From Streptococcus iniae (GTDB lineage: Bacteria; Bacillota; Bacilli; Lactobacillales; Streptococcaceae), in the NCBI RefSeq assembly GCF_030732225.1, contig NZ_CP132230.1:1392001-1456000 (forward strand): 64,000 nt of DNA, in the 5' to 3' direction. Position 1 is the stretch's first letter, and each line of letters begins with the position of its first letter. This document shows positions 44,176 to 53,213 of the stretch, piece after piece. The position numbers were made by a program, and so were the translations under genes. The notes under the pieces are model-generated. The model saw only the letters and a list, made by a program, of their open reading frames with translations. It was not told the origin of the DNA and did no database searches.

Positions 44176-44877
44176 ATGACATTATTAGCAGTTACAAGTC
44201 CATTTGCACTTTCAAGGTGGCATGCTTTTTTTGACAATAGTGGTATCTTTTTTAAATCCTTTCTCTATACCTTAAGCATGTCTGCTGGTGCTTTACTTCT
44301 AGCCCTCATCCTTGGTGTTTTGTTTGGAGCAATGTCTACTTCTAAAAAACCAATTCTAAAAGGCCTTGCCCGTGTCTATGTGGAACTTTATCAAAACACT
44401 CCCCTTTTAGTTCAGTTTGTTTTTGTCTATTACGGCTTAGCTATTATCTCAAACGGTGCAATCATGATTTCAGCCTTCTTCACTGCTGTACTCTGTGTTG
44501 GAATTTACCATGGTGCCTACATAGCTGAGGTTATCCGTTCTGGAATTGAAGCTGTGCCTAAAGGGCAAACGGAAGCCGCATTATCTCAAGGTTTCACCTA
44601 TGAACAAACCATGAGTCTCATTATTTTGCCACAGGCTGTGCGCACTATCTTACCACCTATGACAAACCAGATTGTTAATCTAATCAAAAACACTTCTGTG
44701 GTAGCCATCATCTCTGGAGCTGACATTATGTTTACAGCTAAGGCTTGGGCATATGAAAGCACCAATTACGTTCCAGCTTTTGCAGGAGCAGCTATTTTAT
44801 ACTTTATCATGTGCTTCCCGCTCGCTAACTGGGCTCGCCGTAAAGAAGAAGCCAACAAAAAAATGTATTCCGTTTAG
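44176..44877 (+). CDS. amino-acid ABC transporter permease 1
   Basis: 233 aa HisMQ-type permease with five membrane helices and EAA loop EAVPKGQTEAALSQGFTYEQTMSLIILPQAVRTILPP. Fourteen bases after the binding-protein gene. Forms a heterodimer with the next gene product. Confidence 0.93.
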   Translation: MTLLAVTSPFALSRWHAFFDNSGIFFKSFLYTLSMSAGALLLALILGVLFGAMSTSKKPILKGLARVYVELYQNTPLLVQFVFVYYGLAIISNGAIMISAFFTAVLCVGIYHGAYIAEVIRSGIEAVPKGQTEAALSQGFTYEQTMSLIILPQAVRTILPPMTNQIVNLIKNTSVVAIISGADIMFTAKAWAYESTNYVPAFAGAAILYFIMCFPLANWARRKEEANKKMYSV

Positions 44878-44892
44878 AAAGGGGAAAGTCCT

Positions 44893-45540
44893 ATGTCATC
44901 ACTATTTAGCACATCTAACCTTTCCTTCATTCTAGAAGGACTTTGGTTAACCCTCTACATTTCACTGCTTTCCATTTTACTCTCAACCGTATTTGGAACC
45001 CTTCTTGCCATCATGCGAAATGGTAAAAATAAAGCCTTAAAATTGATAGCAAGCATTTACATTGAATTTGTCAGAAATGTCCCTAATCTCCTGTGGATTT
45101 TCATTATCTTTTTGGTCTTTCAAATGAAATCAACCCCAGCTGGTATTTGTGCCTTCACAGTTTTTACCTCTGCTGCCCTAGCAGAAATCATCCGTGGTGG
45201 CCTTAATGGCGTTGATCATGGCCAAACCGAAGCAGGACTTTCGCAAGGAATGACTGCAAGCCAAGTCTTTCTAATCATTGTCTTCCCACAAGCCTATCGT
45301 AAAATGCTCCCTGCTATTATTTCCCAATTTGTAACCGTAATAAAGGACACATCACTTCTTTATTCTGTCATTGCTATACAGGAACTTTTTGGAAAAAGTC
45401 AAATCCTCATGGGGAAATATTTCCAAGCTAAAGAGGTCTTTGCACTTTATGCCTTGATTACCTTAATCTATTTCCTTATCAATGTAAGCATTTCAATGTT
45501 CTCTCGTCGCTTGGCTAAAAAATGGGCACAAGCCAACTAA
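44893..45540 (+). CDS. amino-acid ABC transporter permease 2
   Basis: 215 aa HisMQ-type permease, EAA loop NGVDHGQTEAGLSQGMTASQVFLIIVFPQAYRKMLPA. Begins behind AAAGGGGAAAGTCCT. Last gene of the operon before a strong hairpin. Confidence 0.93.
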   Translation: MSSLFSTSNLSFILEGLWLTLYISLLSILLSTVFGTLLAIMRNGKNKALKLIASIYIEFVRNVPNLLWIFIIFLVFQMKSTPAGICAFTVFTSAALAEIIRGGLNGVDHGQTEAGLSQGMTASQVFLIIVFPQAYRKMLPAIISQFVTVIKDTSLLYSVIAIQELFGKSQILMGKYFQAKEVFALYALITLIYFLINVSISMFSRRLAKKWAQAN

Positions 45541-45543
45541 AAC

Positions 45544-45575
45544 AACCTCCCTTGTTGAACAACAAGGGAGGTTTT
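45544..45575. terminator. bidirectional terminator
   Basis: AACCTCCCTTGTTG/CAACAAGGGAGGTT perfect 14-bp stem between convergent genes ending at 45540 and 45578. Confidence 0.9.
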
Positions 45576-45577
45576 CA

Positions 45578-46585
45578 TTATTTCATAAAAGGGAGACACT
45601 TTGCCAATCTAATGCCCCATTTTAGTCTGCGACTTTGTCTTTTAACGTTAGCATAACTGCTACGACCCTTGTAAGAATACATTCCTCTTCTATTAAAATA
45701 GGAATTTTGAAAATCATCACTTTCTTTATTCAACCATTTTTTCATAAGCCACTTTGGAGACCGATACCCTTTTGATATGCGGTTTCTAAAGATAGGGTCA
45801 TGCTTACGAATCGGATCAACATCTAAATCCCAATGCCTCTTGCCATCCGTCCCATAGTTGAAACTTGCACCATTAACAACACCATTTTCAGTGATGATTT
45901 CAGCATCCACTTCATTTAAAAAAGAACCTTGACTATCTAAAATAAACTCCGTATGAAAGTTCATCAAAATTTTTAAATTGTAAGAGATTTTGTTATCAGG
46001 AAAGATAACCTTACCATCTTCATATTTTAATTTATTGTGCAATCGAGCAGAGTCCATAAGGGTATAATCACGGGATTTCCGCCAAAAGAAGGGCCCTTTT
46101 TTAGTCTTTAAATATCGGATTAGAGCTTTCCTGTCTGACTCACCAGCATCTTTAAAATGCCTTCTAATATATTGGACTTGTTGGCTCGAAATAAGGTATC
46201 TGAATTGATGCAGTCGCCTCTCCAATTGCCCATCAGCTCCTAAAGTCCTCTCCGGAAAAGCCCGATCAACCAAGTCTGCCAATTGTGACCAAAATAAATG
46301 ATCTGCAGCCAAGTCAGGTGAAAAATGCTTTAAAAGCCTTTGTGTTTCAGAAATTTCCCCAGACAGTTCAATAGGCATATCCGCAAGAGTCATGACAAAT
46401 TCCAGTAACCATTTAGGCTCTTTTTGAGCATAAACACACTGCCAAAATGCCAAAAACTGAGGAGAGCCAATTCTAAAATCAATAGATTTCTGCTTAGCAA
46501 GAGTCATTAATTCTTCTTTAGTCAATCCCAAACGACTTAACTTTTTTAATTGACAATAACGCTTTTCTAGTTCACTTTGATGCAT
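45578..46585 (-). CDS. DUF3114-like protein
   Basis: 335 aa, soluble, basic in the C-terminal third (YKGRSSYANVKRQSRRLKWGIRLAK). No membrane helix or signal peptide. The middle (FHTEFILDSQGSFLNEVDAE..GVVNGASFNYGTDGKRHWDLDVDP..HDPIFR) matches what I recall of the streptococcal DUF3114 family, which has no known function. AGGAGGGCGAC precedes the ATG. Its own terminator is shared with the ABC importer. Confidence 0.7.
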   Translation of the reverse strand: MHQSELEKRYCQLKKLSRLGLTKEELMTLAKQKSIDFRIGSPQFLAFWQCVYAQKEPKWLLEFVMTLADMPIELSGEISETQRLLKHFSPDLAADHLFWSQLADLVDRAFPERTLGADGQLERRLHQFRYLISSQQVQYIRRHFKDAGESDRKALIRYLKTKKGPFFWRKSRDYTLMDSARLHNKLKYEDGKVIFPDNKISYNLKILMNFHTEFILDSQGSFLNEVDAEIITENGVVNGASFNYGTDGKRHWDLDVDPIRKHDPIFRNRISKGYRSPKWLMKKWLNKESDDFQNSYFNRRGMYSYKGRSSYANVKRQSRRLKWGIRLAKCLPFMK

Positions 46586-46642
46586 GTCGCCCTCCTCTCA
46601 TTACGCCTCATTATAACTGAATTTTTGAAAAAAAACACTAAA

Positions 46643-46668
46643 AAAAGACCCTCACAAGGTGAAGGTCT
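46643..46668 (-). terminator. terminator of dhaKLM-glpF
   Basis: Minus strand AGACC-TTCACCTTGTGAG-GGTCT then TTTTTTT. Confidence 0.85.
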
Positions 46669-46673
46669 AAAAT

Positions 46674-47384
46674 TTACATCATTGCAAGAATAGCTTGATA
46701 AATAAGTGCTCCAGCTACACCACCAATAATTGGACCCACTACTGGAATCCAAGCATATGACCAGTCAGAGTCTCCTTTATTTGGAATTGGTAATAAGGCA
46801 TGTACAAGACGTGGACCGAGGTCACGCGCTGGATTAATGGCATAACCTGTTGTTCCACCAAGTGAAAAACCTACAGCCGCAACAACAAAACCGACAATTA
46901 CTGGACCAAAGCCAGCAGCCACTTTGTTCGGACCAATTGCCATAACTGTAATAACAAGTACAGCAGTTCCAATAGCTTCACCTAGAACATTTGACCAGGT
47001 ATGACGGATTGCAGGACCAGTTGAGAAACAAGCTAGAATTGTTCCTGAATCTTCAGTTTCTTTCCAATGTGGGAAATAATGCAAGTAAAGCAAAATTGCA
47101 CCCAGCATTGCACCAATAAATTGGGCTAAAAGATAGATTGGTACTTGACTCCAAGGTAGAGAGCCAATAGCTGCCATTGCAAGTGTTACTGCGGGATTTA
47201 AATGGGCACCACTCATAAAGCCACTAATGTAAACTGCAACAGTTACTGCCATTGCCCAACCAAGAACAATTGCAATCCAACCACTGTCTTTGGCCTTAGA
47301 TTTCCCTAATAAACAAGCTGAGACAACACCATCACCTAGTAATACTAAAACTAGGGTTCCTAAACATTCTCCGATAAAATTCAT
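46674..47384 (-). CDS. glpF: glycerol facilitator / aquaglyceroporin
   Basis: 236 aa, six helices plus two half-helices with NPA motifs GAHLNPAVTLA (near residue 64) and YAINPARDLGPR (near 187). The Asp of NPARDLGPR marks the glycerol-conducting group. Last gene of the dha operon, 13 bp after dhaM, so it likely imports glycerol or dihydroxyacetone for DhaKLM. Confidence 0.93.
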   Translation of the reverse strand: MNFIGECLGTLVLVLLGDGVVSACLLGKSKAKDSGWIAIVLGWAMAVTVAVYISGFMSGAHLNPAVTLAMAAIGSLPWSQVPIYLLAQFIGAMLGAILLYLHYFPHWKETEDSGTILACFSTGPAIRHTWSNVLGEAIGTAVLVITVMAIGPNKVAAGFGPVIVGFVVAAVGFSLGGTTGYAINPARDLGPRLVHALLPIPNKGDSDWSYAWIPVVGPIIGGVAGALIYQAILAMM

Positions 47385-47397
47385 TTTATCTTCTCCC

Positions 47398-47772
47398 TTA
47401 TTTTTTAATTTCTAACTCTTTTAATTGCTCCAGAACAGCGTCTTTTTCAAGTCCAGCCTGTATTAAAGCAGCAGCAGTATAGGTCCCTTCTACAAATGGG
47501 ACATTTACAATCGTGATGGCTTTTTCTGAAAAATCTTGAACCATCTCAAGATTCATACGTGCAGAGCCAAGGTCATAAAAGGCCAATAAATCTTCCTTAG
47601 GATTTTCTGAGACAATAGCCTCAACACGTTCAAAACTTGTTCCAATACTTCCGTCTTCTAAACTACCAACATAAGTGATAGAGACGTCTTTAGCGACTTC
47701 TGAAATCAAATCAACTAAGCCTTGAGCTAAGTGTTTTGCATGTGAAACAATAATAATTCCTGTCTCTGACAT
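47398..47772 (-). CDS. dhaM: dihydroxyacetone kinase phosphotransfer subunit DhaM
   Basis: 124 aa EIIA-Man-like domain. Phospho-His in IIIVSHAKHLAQG (His10) and GSLEDGSIGTSFERV. Carries phosphate from HPr to the ADP bound in DhaL. It has only the EIIA domain, as in lactococci, not the long DhaM of E. coli. Shares a base with the dhaL stop (TAATG). Confidence 0.93.
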   Translation of the reverse strand: MSETGIIIVSHAKHLAQGLVDLISEVAKDVSITYVGSLEDGSIGTSFERVEAIVSENPKEDLLAFYDLGSARMNLEMVQDFSEKAITIVNVPFVEGTYTAAALIQAGLEKDAVLEQLKELEIKK

Positions 47773-48347
47773 TATTTCACCCCCGCTTCAATCATGGCTG
47801 AAAAGAGTAAAGCAGATGAGTATGAACCTGGATCGATATGACCAACAGAGCGTTCTCCAACATAAGAAGCACGTCCCTTAGTTGCTACAATATCTTTTGT
47901 CGCAAGAGCTAAAGACATAACGTCATCACTAGTAACATCACCTTCTTCAAGTTTTGCAATCATAGGCTCCCAGACATCAACCATTGTCTTTTCTCCTAGC
48001 ACAGCCTTCCCACGTTTTTTTATCATGTCAAGACCTGCGCTAAGTAATTGAGCAGGGCTTGCATCGACATCTGCTTTAGCCATTCCCATAAATGCAGAGC
48101 CATAAAGAGGACCAGAAGCTCCTCCAACCTTGCTCAATAATTGCATGGCTACAATTTTTAAGATTTCACTTGAGTCTGAAAACTCCTTACCTTCAATGCC
48201 AGCCATTACTGCTGCCATGCCACGAGCCATATTACCACCATGATCTCCATCACCAATTGGTGTATCTAGTTCACTGAGGTAATCTTTATTTGCGACAATT
48301 TTATCATTAAAGAGACTAATCCATTTGAGTGTTTTTGTAACGTCCAT
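47772..48347 (-). CDS. dhaL: dihydroxyacetone kinase subunit DhaL
   Basis: 191 aa. ADP/Mg site DTPIGDGDHGGNMARG (near residue 30) and GGASGPLYGSAFMG; late motif RASYVGERSVGHIDPGSYSSALLF. Takes phosphate from DhaM and passes it to dihydroxyacetone on DhaK. Full length. Confidence 0.95.
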   Translation of the reverse strand: MDVTKTLKWISLFNDKIVANKDYLSELDTPIGDGDHGGNMARGMAAVMAGIEGKEFSDSSEILKIVAMQLLSKVGGASGPLYGSAFMGMAKADVDASPAQLLSAGLDMIKKRGKAVLGEKTMVDVWEPMIAKLEEGDVTSDDVMSLALATKDIVATKGRASYVGERSVGHIDPGSYSSALLFSAMIEAGVK

Positions 48348-48356
48348 AAGTCCTCC

Positions 48357-49346
48357 TTACCAAGCTGCTGTTACAACAGCTGCATCAAGGGCATCACGCC
48401 ATGATTCTTCTTCTAGTTTCAATAATGTCACTGACAAACCAGCCATATCAATTGAGGTCATGAAGTTACCAATTTTCTTGTAAGAAACATCAACACCTTT
48501 TTCAGCCAAAAGTTTTGCGACATCATTAGCAAAAACATATTGTTCCATCAATGGAGTACTTCCTAAACCATTGATTAGCAAGGCATATTTTTCTCCCTCA
48601 GCCATTTGGAAGCTATCAGCTAATTTGGTCACTAGCTCATCAGCAAGTACTTTTGAAGCTTGCATTTTTTCTTTTTTATAGCCTGGTTCACCATGAATAC
48701 CAACACCATATTCAAATTCGTCATCTTCTAGAACAAAACCTGGTTTACCAACTTCTGGTACAGTTGCACCTGATAGAGCTAGACCAATTGTTTTAATATT
48801 TGGCACTAATTTATCAGCTAATGCTTTAATATCAGAAAGTGATTTTCCTTCGTCAGCAGCTTGTCCTAAAATTTTATGAACCAAAATAGTTCCTGCAACC
48901 CCACGGCGACCTTGTGTGTATAGACTATTTTCAACAGCAATATCATCATCAACAACAACACTTGCTACTTCAATACCTTCCATTTCAGCTAACTCTTGTG
49001 CCATCTCAAAGTTCATAATGTCACCTGAGTAGTTTTTTATAACCATGAAGACACCGGCACCTTCATCAGCAGCTTTAATAGCTTCTAAAATTTGATCAGG
49101 TGTTGGTGATGTGAAGACAGCTCCACAAATAGCTGCTGACAACATCCCTTTTCCAACAAAACCAGCATGTGATGGTTCATGACCTGAACCACCTCCAGAA
49201 ATCAAGCCAACTTTACCAGTTTTTTCGGCTTTACGTACGATAACATCAAAGCCATCTAGTCTTTCAACTAAATCAGAGTGCATAAATGCTAAACCTTCTA
49301 GCATGTCATCAACAATTTGAGTTGCCTCATTCATAATTTTTTTCAT
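48357..49346 (-). CDS. dhaK: dihydroxyacetone kinase subunit DhaK
   Basis: 329 aa from ATG 49346 with GGAGGAAACACAA before it (an in-frame start at 49361 is upstream of this site). Substrate loop SGGGSGHEPSHAGFVGKGML and the His that binds dihydroxyacetone covalently in YGVGIHGEPGYKKEK. Product is dihydroxyacetone phosphate for glycolysis. Closely resembles DhaQ encoded divergently at 50049. Confidence 0.95.
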   Translation of the reverse strand: MKKIMNEATQIVDDMLEGLAFMHSDLVERLDGFDVIVRKAEKTGKVGLISGGGSGHEPSHAGFVGKGMLSAAICGAVFTSPTPDQILEAIKAADEGAGVFMVIKNYSGDIMNFEMAQELAEMEGIEVASVVVDDDIAVENSLYTQGRRGVAGTILVHKILGQAADEGKSLSDIKALADKLVPNIKTIGLALSGATVPEVGKPGFVLEDDEFEYGVGIHGEPGYKKEKMQASKVLADELVTKLADSFQMAEGEKYALLINGLGSTPLMEQYVFANDVAKLLAEKGVDVSYKKIGNFMTSIDMAGLSVTLLKLEEESWRDALDAAVVTAAW

Positions 49347-49365
49347 TTGTGTTTCCTCCAATTTT

Positions 49366-49407
49366 TGTTTACGCTTTCATTTTAGAACAGATTCTTAAAA
49401 TTTGTAA
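49366..49407 (-). promoter_or_regulatory. dhaKLM-glpF promoter with cre
   Basis: Minus strand -35 TTACAA (49407-49402), 17 bp spacer, -10 TAAAAT (49384-49379). Immediately downstream TGAAAGCGTAAACA (49379-49366) is a full match to the CcpA consensus, at the transcript start. Confidence 0.8.
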
Positions 49408-49408
49408 G

Positions 49409-49430
49409 GGACAAATTTCAAAATGTGTCC
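49409..49430. promoter_or_regulatory. DhaS operator between dhaK and dhaS
   Basis: GGACAAAT-N6-ATGTGTCC. Read on the other strand it is GGACACAT-N6-ATTTGTCC, which equals the DhaS site I recall from Lactococcus lactis. It sits two bases upstream of the dhaK -35, an activator position, and about 30 bp before the dhaSQ -10 (TATAAT, 49460-49465). Confidence 0.85.
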
Positions 49431-49500
49431 ATTTTCTTTTCCATTTCGCTTTGTTACAGTATAATAGAAACAAGTAAAATCATTGGGAAAGGAAGCATTA

Positions 49501-50046
49501 ATGGCAAAATCATTAATCACTAAAAAAAGAATTGCCAAGGCCTTCAAAAAACAATTAGAAGTCAAGCCTTTTGATAAAATATCTGTGGTTGATATAATGG
49601 ACTATGCCCAAATTAGAAGACAGACTTTCTACAACCACTTCCTGGACAAATATGAATTATTAGACTGGATTTTTGAAACCGAATTGCAAGAACAGGTCAC
49701 CAATAACCTCAACTACATTTCAGGTTTTCAACTCTTAGATGAATTAGTCTTTTATTTCAGCCAAAACCGCTCCTTTTATGCACAATTATTTGATATCAAA
49801 GGCCAAAATGATTTTTATTCCTATTTTGGTGATTACTGCAACATTTTAATGGAGAAAATCATTTCTGAATATGAAGAAAAAATGACTATTAGCATTGATA
49901 GTCATTACCGGACATTTTTAAAAAGCTATCATGCCAAAGCATTGGCTGATATCATTAAATCTTTTGTTACTATTAACGATTATCAGCCTCAAATGTCCTA
50001 TATTAAAACGATTATTTTAACAAGTATTAGAAGCAACGAGGAATAA
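49501..50046 (+). CDS. dhaS: TetR-family regulator DhaS
   Basis: 181 aa from ATG 49501 (GGAAAGGAAGCATTA upstream; the TTG at 49483 is not needed). N-terminal TetR helix-turn-helix (KRIAKAFKKQLEVKPFDKISVVDIMDYAQIRRQTFYNHFLDKYEL). In lactococci DhaS bound to DhaQ and dihydroxyacetone activates dhaKLM. The operator between the genes and the dhaQ partner downstream support the same circuit. Confidence 0.93.
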   Translation: MAKSLITKKRIAKAFKKQLEVKPFDKISVVDIMDYAQIRRQTFYNHFLDKYELLDWIFETELQEQVTNNLNYISGFQLLDELVFYFSQNRSFYAQLFDIKGQNDFYSYFGDYCNILMEKIISEYEEKMTISIDSHYRTFLKSYHAKALADIIKSFVTINDYQPQMSYIKTIILTSIRSNEE

Positions 50047-50048
50047 AT

Positions 50049-51038
50049 ATGGTTACTATCATCAACCAAAAATTAGATATGATTGATAATTATTATCAAG
50101 GCTTACTAACAGCCCACCCCCATTTGGCTCACTTAGAAGGAATCCCACTCATTTATAACAAGGCTTTTAATCCGAATAAAGTGCCAATATTATCTGGCGG
50201 AGGATCTGGTCACGAACCTGCCCATGCTGGTTTTGTCGGTGAGGGTATGTTAACTGCAGCAATTTATGGCGACATCTTTACTCCTCCTAGTTCTCAGGAC
50301 ATTTTAAAAGCTCTAAGGTTTCTTAATAAGGGAAAAGGAGTTTTTGTTATCATTAAAAACTTCGAGGCAGACATACGCGAATTTAGTCAAGCTATACATA
50401 TGGCCCGTCAAGAAGGAATTTTAATCAAATATATCATCTCCCACGATGATATTTCAGTAGAACCTAAACGTAATTTCCAAATGCGACATCGAGGACTGGC
50501 TGGAACTATTTTTTTACATAAAATTTTAGGACAATTATCCAATAATGGTGCCAGTATAGAAGAACTTGAACGAACAGCTTTTCAGTTGGCAACAGAGATT
50601 GCTACCATTGGCTTTGCTACAAAATCAGCCAGACTTCCTAATGCGGCACTACCACTCTTTGAATTAGAAGAAAGTCATATTTCCTATGGTATTGGAATTC
50701 ATGGTGAAGAAGGTTATCGAACCGTGCCTTTTCATTCATCTGAGCAGTTAGCTATCGAAGTTATCAACAAATTAAAAATGAAATTTCGCTGGCAAGAAGG
50801 CGAACACTTTATTGTTTTAGTTAATAATTTAGGCACAGCAACTGACTTGGAACAAGCTATTTTCCTCAATGACATCAACCAATTGTTAGAACTTGAAGGA
50901 CTTACAGTTGACTTCGTTAAAAACGGGAAATACATGACAAGCCTTGATATGACGGGCATTTCAGTAACACTATGTCGTATAAAAAATGACACTTGGCTTG
51001 AAAGCCTTAAAGCTCCAACCAATGCATTTGCTTGGTAA
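50049..51038 (+). CDS. dhaQ: DhaK-like coactivator DhaQ
   Basis: 329 aa, DhaK paralogue with LSGGGSGHEPAHAGFVGEGML and the ligand His in YGIGIHGEEGYRTVPF. In L. lactis DhaQ binds dihydroxyacetone but is not a kinase; with DhaS it switches on dhaKLM. Here it follows dhaS by 2 bp. Assignment as DhaQ rather than a second DhaK rests on this pairing. Confidence 0.9.
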   Translation: MVTIINQKLDMIDNYYQGLLTAHPHLAHLEGIPLIYNKAFNPNKVPILSGGGSGHEPAHAGFVGEGMLTAAIYGDIFTPPSSQDILKALRFLNKGKGVFVIIKNFEADIREFSQAIHMARQEGILIKYIISHDDISVEPKRNFQMRHRGLAGTIFLHKILGQLSNNGASIEELERTAFQLATEIATIGFATKSARLPNAALPLFELEESHISYGIGIHGEEGYRTVPFHSSEQLAIEVINKLKMKFRWQEGEHFIVLVNNLGTATDLEQAIFLNDINQLLELEGLTVDFVKNGKYMTSLDMTGISVTLCRIKNDTWLESLKAPTNAFAW

Positions 51039-51040
51039 CT

Positions 51041-51071
51041 AAAAGGAAGTCTCATAACGAGACTTCCTTTT
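51041..51071 (+). terminator. terminator of dhaSQ
   Basis: AAAAGGAAGTCTC-ATAAC-GAGACTTCCTTTT perfect 13-bp stem. Confidence 0.9.
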
Positions 51072-51208
51072 AGTTACAATAATTTCCCAATAATATAATA
51101 GACTGTGAAAATAAGTAATATGGTTAGTGCGAAAGCTTTAAAAATATCACGTTTAGAGACAATATTACCCTTCATTTCCTTTTCAACTGATAATTTTACA
51201 AAATAATT

Positions 51209-52522
51209 GATACTGTCAATAATTTTGTGTAAACACAAGAGTAGAGTTTTTGAATATTAGTCAAATAAGCTATCAAGTGTGTCAAAACATACTCCGAATC
51301 CTTTATGAATACGAGCTCCGAACTTAATGTTATAGTCTTCGAAAATACTTACAAGGCATCGTTCTAAGGCTTCTTCATTTGGAAAAACCACCCTCTTCTT
51401 GCTTTGTCGCTTGATTTCTTTATTGAGTGATTCAATCAAGTTTGTAGAGTAAATACTAGACCAAATGTGATGTGGAAATTGATAGAAAGTTAGGAGATTT
51501 TCAGTTGTTTCAAGTGATGTCATAACCTTTTTGTAACGAGGTTTCCACTCAGAAACAAATTGTTCCAATAATTTAATAGCCTCCTGTAAATTTGTGGCAC
51601 GATAAATCTGCTTGAACTGATTTAGAATAGGTGCCCTATCTACTCGTTTGACCTTACTGGAGATATTGCGACCAATGTGAACCAGACACCGTTGCTGTTT
51701 AGCCATTGGATAGGCTTGTTGGATGATTTGATCCACACCGTTAAGCCCGTCTGTAACAACTAGAGAAACTTGCTTAAGTCCTTGATTTTGTAGCCTCTTA
51801 AGAAGATCTGACCAAGAGACATTATTTTCATTAGGGGCAATCTCATAGCCAAGAACTGATTTATACCCTTCAGGCGTGATACCAAGTGCAATGTGAATAC
51901 ATTCTTTACTGACCGTACCTCGTCGCAAGGGTAAGTAAGTTCCGTCTAGATACAAGACTGAGTAGTTAGTTTGAAAGGAACGCTCATGAAAGGCAGTGAC
52001 ACTTTCTTGAGTCACTTTTGTGATATTTGACACCGTTGCTGGACTGTAGTGGTGACCATACATGCGCTCAATAATGTCACTGATTTCGCGTGTCGTAACG
52101 CCAGTTTGATAGAGTTTAATCACCATCTCTTCCAAGTGGTCATCTCGTCTAGCATAAGATGGTAATAAAACTGGTGAAAACTCGCCGTTTCGATCTCTTG
52201 GAATGATTAAATTGACTAAGCCATACTTCGTTTCAAACTGTCGAGAGTAGGTCCCATTACGGCTATTACCTGTATTGTAACCTTCTTTTTTATATGGCTC
52301 ATATCCAAGGAAAGCTGATAGTTCAACCTGCAAGAGATCATTCATAGCTATTTCTAAAGAGGATCGAAAGAATTCATCAATATCTTGTTTTTGCGCTAGG
52401 AAGTTAAGTAATTCTGTGGTAAACTGAGTCATGGGAATAAATCTCTTTCTAGTGAAGTGTCGTAACTCTACTATACAGGATTTATTCCTTTTTTGTGTTT
52501 ACACAAGATATTTTACACTACC
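51209..52522 (-). mobile_element. IS905-like element (IS256 family), copy 1
   Basis: 1314 bp with about 28-bp imperfect inverted repeats, GATACTGTCAATAATTTTG and GGTAGTGTAAAATATCTTG, both followed by TGTAAACAC. Flanked by AAATAATT on both sides (51201-51208 and 52523-52530). It has the same length, ends and transposase protein as copy 2 at 54223-55536 but opposite orientation. Confidence 0.93.
51257..52432 (-). CDS. IS256-family transposase (IS905-like), copy 1
   Basis: 391 aa Mutator-type transposase. DDE residues are in LYLDGTYLP, VVTDGLNGV and the late Glu of NLIESLNKEIKR; the CLVHIGRN segment is a family hallmark. Very similar to lactococcal IS905 transposase as I remember it. Intact and identical in protein sequence to the copy at 54313-55488. 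Confidence 0.95.
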   Translation of the reverse strand: MTQFTTELLNFLAQKQDIDEFFRSSLEIAMNDLLQVELSAFLGYEPYKKEGYNTGNSRNGTYSRQFETKYGLVNLIIPRDRNGEFSPVLLPSYARRDDHLEEMVIKLYQTGVTTREISDIIERMYGHHYSPATVSNITKVTQESVTAFHERSFQTNYSVLYLDGTYLPLRRGTVSKECIHIALGITPEGYKSVLGYEIAPNENNVSWSDLLKRLQNQGLKQVSLVVTDGLNGVDQIIQQAYPMAKQQRCLVHIGRNISSKVKRVDRAPILNQFKQIYRATNLQEAIKLLEQFVSEWKPRYKKVMTSLETTENLLTFYQFPHHIWSSIYSTNLIESLNKEIKRQSKKRVVFPNEEALERCLVSIFEDYNIKFGARIHKGFGVCFDTLDSLFD

Positions 52523-52952
52523 AAATAATTTGCAAAATAAAACGATGTTATTATAACACTATATAAGACGATATAGTTGAACATGTCATTATCTAAAAAC
52601 CCAAATAATATTATCATTGGAAGGAAGATGCTACTAAATAGTATGCTAGAGTGTAAGGCATAGAATCTCAGTTTAAAACTATACCTACTAGTATCAATCC
52701 AAGAATGAAAAATAAACTGATAATGTTAAATAATCCATAAATATGAAATTTTTTTCTTAATAAGGCAATTTCTATCAAAAAAATATTAATCAATTAATTC
52801 ACGCTCCAATTCATCTATCTTTCCGGTATTTTTCATATGTTTAGCAACTTTTCCATCTTTAAGATAGATATATTCATCGCAAATATCATTAAGATGATGT
52901 TATCCTTAAATCTTAGAGTCACTATTGTATAATTTAGACAAAGGACAAAAAC

Positions 52953-53213
52953 ATGAAAAAACGCTACTCAAAAGAATTTAAAGAAACCCTTATCGCCTTC
53001 TATCATTCTGGTCAATCCGTCACCCAGCTGTCTAAAGAATACGACGTGGCCCCTGCAACAATTTATAAATGGATAGACCTCTACTCTAAATCTAATGAAA
53101 GCTCCGTCTCTAAAGCTGATTTTCTAGAATTAAAAAGACAACTGGCTAAAGTTAAGGAAGAACGAGACATCTTAAAAAAAGTATTGACCATATTCGCCGA
53201 GAAAAAGAAGTGA
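52953..53213 (+). CDS. IS3-family transposase OrfA, second type
   Basis: 86 aa. Helix-turn-helix KRYSKEFKETLIAFYHSGQSVTQLSKEYDVAPATIYKWI and a coiled coil (FLELKRQLAKVKEERDILKKVLTIFAEKKK). It overlaps orfB by 4 bp; fusion by -1 frameshift at the A-rich end (AAAAAG) is likely. Confidence 0.9.
   Translation: MKKRYSKEFKETLIAFYHSGQSVTQLSKEYDVAPATIYKWIDLYSKSNESSVSKADFLELKRQLAKVKEERDILKKVLTIFAEKKK

Larger units (their letters stand above)
51074..52793 (-). pseudogene. ABC transporter permease, broken by IS905-like copy 1 and a frameshift
   Basis: N-terminal part (52793 down to 52523) reads INIFLIEIALLRKKFHIYG and then, after a frameshift near 52680, FKLRFYALHSSILFSS.. to SFYFANY. The C-terminal part (51208 down to 51074) reads FVKLSVEKEMKGNIVSKRDI.. 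ending YYIIGKLL. The IS at 51209-52522 has an 8-bp target duplication AAATAATT, and removing it plus one duplicate restores the frame across the junction. About 130 codons and roughly four hydrophobic segments remain, short for a permease. The start overlaps the end of the ATPase pseudogene. Confidence 0.75.

Noticed and set aside
50049..51038. Second dihydroxyacetone kinase DhaK
   Set aside because: Directly downstream of dhaS with a shared operator region; the lactococcal pairing makes the coactivator DhaQ more likely.
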